Positions 60,179 through 64,000 of a stretch of DNA of 64,000 nt are shown here, piece after piece; the stretch's first letter is position 1; each line of letters starts with the position of its first letter. A program made the translations under genes and the position numbers. Below the pieces are notes generated by a model that had not been told where the DNA came from, searched no databases, and saw only the letters and a program-made list of their open reading frames with translations. The stretch is from Tagaea sp965279565 (GTDB taxonomy: Bacteria > Pseudomonadota > Alphaproteobacteria > CACIAM-22H2). Where the stretch lies: the NCBI GenBank assembly GCA_965279565.1, contig OZ257249.1, forward strand, positions 62,001-126,000, written 5' to 3'.

Positions 60179-61657
60179 TCAGGCGCGAAAATGTGCCTTG
60201 ATCCGCTGGCGGGCCTGCGGATCGGCGCAGTTGTAGCGGGCCCCGACCAGCCCGTCGGTCTGCCGGACGATCTCGATCTCCGCTTCGAACCCCATCGAGA
60301 TGTACGCGTTGCGCAGCATGATCGTCGCGCGCATGCGCTGGCCGGGTGCGATCAGACCGTTGTAGGGCCCGAACATCAGGCCGGTCTCGCTCCAGTTGCG
60401 CAGCGGCACGCGCACGCCGCCAAGCTGCACGCGGTCTTCGGGGCCTGCGATCGTGCGCGGCGAGACGCGCCGGTCGCCGCTCTCGCCGAGCGAGGCGAAC
60501 GTCGTCGTGACGACGGCCTGGTAGCGCTGGCGCTTGATGTCGATCAGGTCGGCGTTGGTGATGGACTGGCCGACCTGCGCCACCAGTGCACGCTTCTCGT
60601 CGTGGCTCATGCCGGGGACGAAGAACTCGTCCTTGAACTCGCGCGAGTCGACGAGCTGGTCGAGATGCGTGACGAGATGCTTGCGTGCCCCCTCGTCGCC
60701 GATCTCGCAATGCAGGCCGAGCAGCAGGATCGCCTTGCGGCCGGCCCCGATCTCGCGCGCGACGAGCGGCTCGAGAAGTTCGGGTGCCACGAGCCGCGAC
60801 ATGCGGCGCGCGAGGATCTCCTGCAGTTCGCGGTCGGCGACGAGGCGCGGCAGCTTGGTGATCCGGTCGCGCAGGCTGCGCGTCGTCTTGATCTCCTGCG
60901 CCGGATCGCGCTTGGCGATCGCCGTGGGGCTGGCGAGCACGCCCTTCAGCACCTCGATCGCGGCGGCGACGGTGCGCGGCGTTCCGCGCCCCTTCTGGCG
61001 CGCGACGAGCGCCTGGATGAAAGGCGGGTTGTTCATGGCACTCGTCGCCTCGGCGTCGCCGGCGATGGCAAGGCAGGTGCGGATGATCAGGGTCAGGTTC
61101 TCGGCCGGGCCGACGAGCGTCGCGGCGGCGGGCTTCAGGCGCACGAGTTCGGCGAGCGTCTGGTCGATCAGACCGATCGCGAGGGGATGCGTCACCCGGT
61201 CGAGCAGCGACAGGCAGCGGTTCGCCTTGCCGATCCAGTCGCCCGTGCCCGAGCCGGCCGTCGCGAGCGACGTGGCGAGTGCCACGCCCGCGCGGACGGG
61301 CCCGCGCACCTGATCGCTCGCCGCCAGCCGGTCGAGGGCGGCCGCGTCGATCTCCTGCGGCGGCGGGATCTCGCGCGCGGCCTGTTCGACCTCACGCATC
61401 GCCTCGTCGACGATGTCGATGATGTGGCGCACGCGGTCGGTCACGGACTTCTTGTGCTGCTGGCCCTGAAGGATCGCGACGCGCTGGACGAACTCCTGGA
61501 AGCGCATGCCGGCGTTCAGCAGCTTGCGCTGCTCGCGCGTGTCGAACGCCAGTTCCGTCGCCGTGATGCGCGCATGCTCGAGATGCGGCTGCGCCACGCG
61601 GAACAGCGTCTCGCGCGCGGCCAGCTCCAGGGCTTCGAAGGCGTTCAGGCAAAACAT
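60179..61657 (-). CDS. PilZ-domain protein with large helical N-terminal region (tandem paralogue B)
   Basis: A 492-residue paralogue of the preceding gene, 90 bases upstream of it on the same strand. Shared blocks are ETLFRVAQP, ITATELAFD, VAILQGQQ, FFVPGMSHDEKRALVAQV and SIAGPEDRV-like TIAGPEDRVQLGGVRVPLRNWSETG (NWSETG at residues 421-426), and the C-terminal QRIKAHFRA. The two start with a similar MFC motif. The duplication is old enough for large divergence in the middle. Function unknown; c-di-GMP sensing is plausible. Confidence 0.75.
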   Translation of the reverse strand: MFCLNAFEALELAARETLFRVAQPHLEHARITATELAFDTREQRKLLNAGMRFQEFVQRVAILQGQQHKKSVTDRVRHIIDIVDEAMREVEQAAREIPPPQEIDAAALDRLAASDQVRGPVRAGVALATSLATAGSGTGDWIGKANRCLSLLDRVTHPLAIGLIDQTLAELVRLKPAAATLVGPAENLTLIIRTCLAIAGDAEATSAMNNPPFIQALVARQKGRGTPRTVAAAIEVLKGVLASPTAIAKRDPAQEIKTTRSLRDRITKLPRLVADRELQEILARRMSRLVAPELLEPLVAREIGAGRKAILLLGLHCEIGDEGARKHLVTHLDQLVDSREFKDEFFVPGMSHDEKRALVAQVGQSITNADLIDIKRQRYQAVVTTTFASLGESGDRRVSPRTIAGPEDRVQLGGVRVPLRNWSETGLMFGPYNGLIAPGQRMRATIMLRNAYISMGFEAEIEIVRQTDGLVGARYNCADPQARQRIKAHFRA

Positions 61658-61737
61658 TCCGGGTCCCCGCAGAAAATTCCGGGGGAGAACTTACCGGTTG
61701 CTTCGTAAAAAAATAGACAATTCTGTACAGTAAAATT

Positions 61738-62178
61738 TCAGGTAGCTATTATTTGTAGCGCATCCTTTAACTGCATAGGTATGCCGACAGGCGTCTGGTC
61801 CGCGCGCCGGACGAATACATGCACGAAGTGGCCCTCCGCCGCCGCTTCGTCGCTGCCCTGACGGAAAAGCCCGATCTCGTAGCGCACCGAACTGTTGCCG
61901 AGATGGCCGACGCGCAGACCGGCATCGATCGTCTCGGGGAAAGCGAGCGAGGTGCGGAATCGGCACATCGTCTCGACCGCGATGCCGACGATCTCGGCGT
62001 TATGTATGTCAAAGCCGCCAGCTTCGATGAGGTACGCGTTGATGATCGTGTCGAAGTAACTGTAGTACACGACGTTGTTGACGTGGCCGTAGAGGTCGTT
62101 GTCCATCCAGCGCGTCGGGATCGCGCGGAAATGGCGATAGGCGGCGCGCGTCTCGGGCGGCTTCTTCGCGACCGGCAT
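61738..62178 (-). CDS. Acyl-CoA thioesterase, 4HBT hotdog family
   Basis: A 146-residue hotdog-fold protein. The 4HBT motif TRWMDNDLYGHVNNVVYYSYFDT carries the likely catalytic Asp (WMDND). IVGIAVETMCRFRTSLAFPETIDAGLRVGHLGNSSVRYEIGLF follows in the usual order. The substrate is probably an acyl-CoA. It lies 3 bases downstream of the hydrolase gene, in an operon. Confidence 0.88.
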   Translation of the reverse strand: MPVAKKPPETRAAYRHFRAIPTRWMDNDLYGHVNNVVYYSYFDTIINAYLIEAGGFDIHNAEIVGIAVETMCRFRTSLAFPETIDAGLRVGHLGNSSVRYEIGLFRQGSDEAAAEGHFVHVFVRRADQTPVGIPMQLKDALQIIAT

Positions 62179-62181
62179 GTC

Positions 62182-62970
62182 TCAGCAGACCTCGGCGAGC
62201 GCGTCGAGCGTTGCGTCGGGTGCTTCGATCATCGCCATGTGCCCGGCACCGGCCAGCACGCGCTCGCGCGCGTCCTTCGTGGCGGCGATCAGGCCGCGGG
62301 CACCGGCTGCCGGCGTCATCCGGTCGGTCGCGCCGAGCAGATAGAGCGTCGGGCAGCGCAATGCCGCGGCGGCTTCCGGCGCACCCTTGTAGGCGTTGCA
62401 GGCCGCAAGATCGCTGCCGAGCACGCCGTCCGCGACGCGTTCGAGCAACCGCACGCCGCCGCCGACCATCCAGGTGCCGGGTGCGCGTGCCCCGCCGAGC
62501 TGGGCGCGCCGGCCGAAGGCCCAGTCCGCGATCATCTCGACCGCCGCATGGTCGTTCCGGGCCGCCGCTTCGAGCAGCTTGGGATGGACCGGCATCTGGG
62601 CGGCCACGCCGATCAGGCCGAGGGCGCGCACGCGCGAAGTGTGGCGCGCGGCCGTTTCGAGCGCCACGAGTGCGCCCATCGAATGGCCGACGAGGGCGGC
62701 TTCGCGCGCGCCGGCCGCGTCGAGCAGACGCGGCACGAAATCTGCCATCGCAGCGACCGAATCCAGTGCGCCACCTCCGGACCGCCCGTGCCCGGGCAGG
62801 TCGATCGCCAGCGCGTTGCGCCCGTGATGCGCGAACCAGCGCGTCTGCAGCGTCCACACCGTGTGGTCCATGCCGGCCCCGTGCAGGAACAGCACCGTGG
62901 GTTTCGCGGGATCGAAGGCCTTGCCGCCCGTGGCGGCGAACACGCGAAATCCGTCGACGACGAGATCCAT
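62182..62970 (-). CDS. Alpha/beta hydrolase
   Basis: A 262-residue hydrolase. The oxyanion region is VLFLHGAGMDHTVW, the nucleophile elbow VGHSMGALVALE (Ser in GHSMG), an acid in LLGATDRMTP, and the catalytic His in GAGHMAMIE. Members cleave esters, lactones or C-C bonds, and the substrate is not evident. It lies 4 bases after the MetY-like gene and 3 bases before the thioesterase gene. Confidence 0.9.
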   Translation of the reverse strand: MDLVVDGFRVFAATGGKAFDPAKPTVLFLHGAGMDHTVWTLQTRWFAHHGRNALAIDLPGHGRSGGGALDSVAAMADFVPRLLDAAGAREAALVGHSMGALVALETAARHTSRVRALGLIGVAAQMPVHPKLLEAAARNDHAAVEMIADWAFGRRAQLGGARAPGTWMVGGGVRLLERVADGVLGSDLAACNAYKGAPEAAAALRCPTLYLLGATDRMTPAAGARGLIAATKDARERVLAGAGHMAMIEAPDATLDALAEVC

Positions 62971-62974
62971 GACG

Positions 62975-64000
62975 CTAGCCCTTGGCCGACGCGCGCAGGG
63001 CCGCGGTCAGGTCGTCGATCAGGTCGGCGCAGTCCTCCAGGCCGATCGACAGGCGCACCATCTCCTCGCCCACGCCCGCCTTCTTCAGCGACGCGGCATC
63101 CATCTGCTGGTGCGTGGTCGAGGCCGGATGGATGACGAGCGACTTGGCGTCGCCCACATTGGCAAGATGGCTGAACAGCTTCAGCGCCTCGATGAAGCGC
63201 CGTCCGGCCGCGCGCCCGCCCTTGATGCCGAAGCTGATCATCGAGCCAGCGCCCTTGGGCAGCAGGCGCTGGGCCAGCGCATGGTCGGGATGGGACGGCA
63301 GGTCGGGATGGTTGACCCATTCGACCTCGGCCGCATTGCTCAGGAACGAGGCGATCTTGCGCGCGTTCTCGACATGGCGGGCCATGCGCAGCGGCAACGT
63401 TTCGAGCCCCTGCAGCAGATGGAACGCGTTGGTCGGCGACAGGCACGCGCCGAAATCGCGCAGCCCCTCCGCACGCGCGCGCATAATGAAGGCGGCCGGG
63501 CCGAACTCCTCGGCGAAGTCGAGCCCGTGATAGCCCGCATAGGGCTCGGTCAGGGTCGGGAACTTCCCTGACTTCTCCCAGTCGAACGTGCCGGCATCGA
63601 CGATCACGCCGCCGATCGCTACACCGTGCCCGCCGATCCACTTGGTCGTCGAGTGCATGACCAGATCGGCCCCGTGCTCGAACGCGCGGAACAGGTAGGG
63701 CGTGCAGAAGGTGCAGTCGAGCATCAGCGGCAGGCCAGCCGCGTGCGCGACCTTCGCCACCGCCGGCACGTCGAGCACTTCCAGTCCCGGATTGCCGAGC
63801 ACCTCGCCGAAGACCAGCCGCGTCTCCGGCCGGATCGCGGCGGCAAAGGCGGCCGGGTCGCGCGGATCGACGAAACTGGTCGTGATCCCGAACCGCGGCA
63901 GCGTGTGCGTGAACATGTTGTGCGACCCGCCATAGATCGAGGCGGAGCTGACGATGTGCCCGCCCGTCCCCATCAGCGTGACGATCGCCAGATGCAGTGC
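62975..64000 (-). CDS. metY: O-acetylhomoserine aminocarboxypropyltransferase/cysteine synthase-like PLP enzyme, partial
   Basis: The visible 342 residues are the C-terminal part of a Cys/Met-metabolism PLP enzyme; the N terminus lies beyond the window. Motifs are VSSASIYGGSHNMFTHTLPRFGI, PGLEVLDVPAVAKVAH, LDCTFCTPYLFRAFEHGADLVMHSTTKWIGGHG with the PLP lysine in TTKW, and SIGLEDCADLIDDL. The YGGSHNMF...TLPRFGI signature favours O-acetylhomoserine sulfhydrylase (MetY) over MetB or MetZ. It is the first visible gene of a three-gene operon. Confidence 0.88.
   Translation of the reverse strand, partial: ALHLAIVTLMGTGGHIVSSASIYGGSHNMFTHTLPRFGITTSFVDPRDPAAFAAAIRPETRLVFGEVLGNPGLEVLDVPAVAKVAHAAGLPLMLDCTFCTPYLFRAFEHGADLVMHSTTKWIGGHGVAIGGVIVDAGTFDWEKSGKFPTLTEPYAGYHGLDFAEEFGPAAFIMRARAEGLRDFGACLSPTNAFHLLQGLETLPLRMARHVENARKIASFLSNAAEVEWVNHPDLPSHPDHALAQRLLPKGAGSMISFGIKGGRAAGRRFIEALKLFSHLANVGDAKSLVIHPASTTHQQMDAASLKKAGVGEEMVRLSIGLEDCADLIDDLTAALRASAKG

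Overview
This window is very GC-rich, dense, single-copy chromosomal DNA. It looks like an alphaproteobacterium, probably Rhodospirillales or a neighbouring order. The reasons are gene families typical of that class (PAS_5-type sensor, DUF4164 next to ZapA, DUF1465, DUF1127), C-minus ribosomal protein L31, an FtsZ with a long Pro/Ala-rich linker, and regulatory sites of alphaproteobacterial type (a GTTC-N7-GTTC-like LexA box and a CTTGAA-N15-CCTAAAT heat-shock promoter). The exact taxon cannot be named from sequence alone. Most genes overlap by ATGA or sit a few bases apart, and several start with TTG or GTG.

Layout. 1-5.9 kb: an ATP-binding protein of a peptide ABC transporter with two fused nucleotide-binding domains (cut by the window edge), a tartrate-dehydrogenase-like enzyme, then djlA, an EamA permease and a cytoplasmic amidase on the other strand, and an orphan HicB-type regulator behind a palindrome. 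5.93-6.33 kb: RNase P RNA. 6.4-24.9 kb: a complete division and cell wall (dcw) cluster, mraZ-rsmH-ftsL-ftsI-murE-murF-mraY-murD-ftsW-murG-murC-murB-ddl-ftsQ-ftsA-ftsZ. Its promoter carries five TGGG boxes exactly 10 bp apart, and the cluster ends at a strong intrinsic terminator. 25-31.2 kb: lpxC, bamD, recN (with a LexA-like box) and ligA, plus a small unknown gene. 31.2-36.3 kb: a LysE exporter, aminopeptidase P, a DUF1127 protein with a structured leader, a PAS_5 protein, and a zapA gene with a very long coiled-coil tail.

36.4-42.6 kb: transketolase, GAPDH, an exported intradiol-dioxygenase-like protein, and epmA-epmB. These two modify EF-P, which is encoded near 49 kb. 42.64-45.7 kb is the accessory-looking part. 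It holds a peptidoglycan-binding protein with a C-terminal BPSL0067-type Cys/His/Asp amidase domain, a small lower-GC gene for a secreted four-cysteine protein that could be its immunity partner, a truncated copy of the first gene's N-terminal region, an inverted pair of REP-like units, and an orphan promoter with a hairpin and a GTCAAC array. This is the best candidate for an undescribed system.

45.7-50.3 kb: a creatininase-like gene pair, then class I aldolase, thiE, efp and suhB. 50.4-53.7 kb: three genes encoding an OmpA-like protein, a MotA/TolQ/ExbB-like channel and a MotB/OmpA-like stator. 53.7-64 kb: a hydrolase-like lipoprotein overlapping an ABC exporter, frataxin, L31, DUF1465, an Hsp20 with its heat-shock promoter, two tandem PilZ-domain paralogues, and a thioesterase / alpha-beta hydrolase / MetY-like operon cut by the right edge. 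No tRNA, rRNA, CRISPR array or transposase gene was seen.
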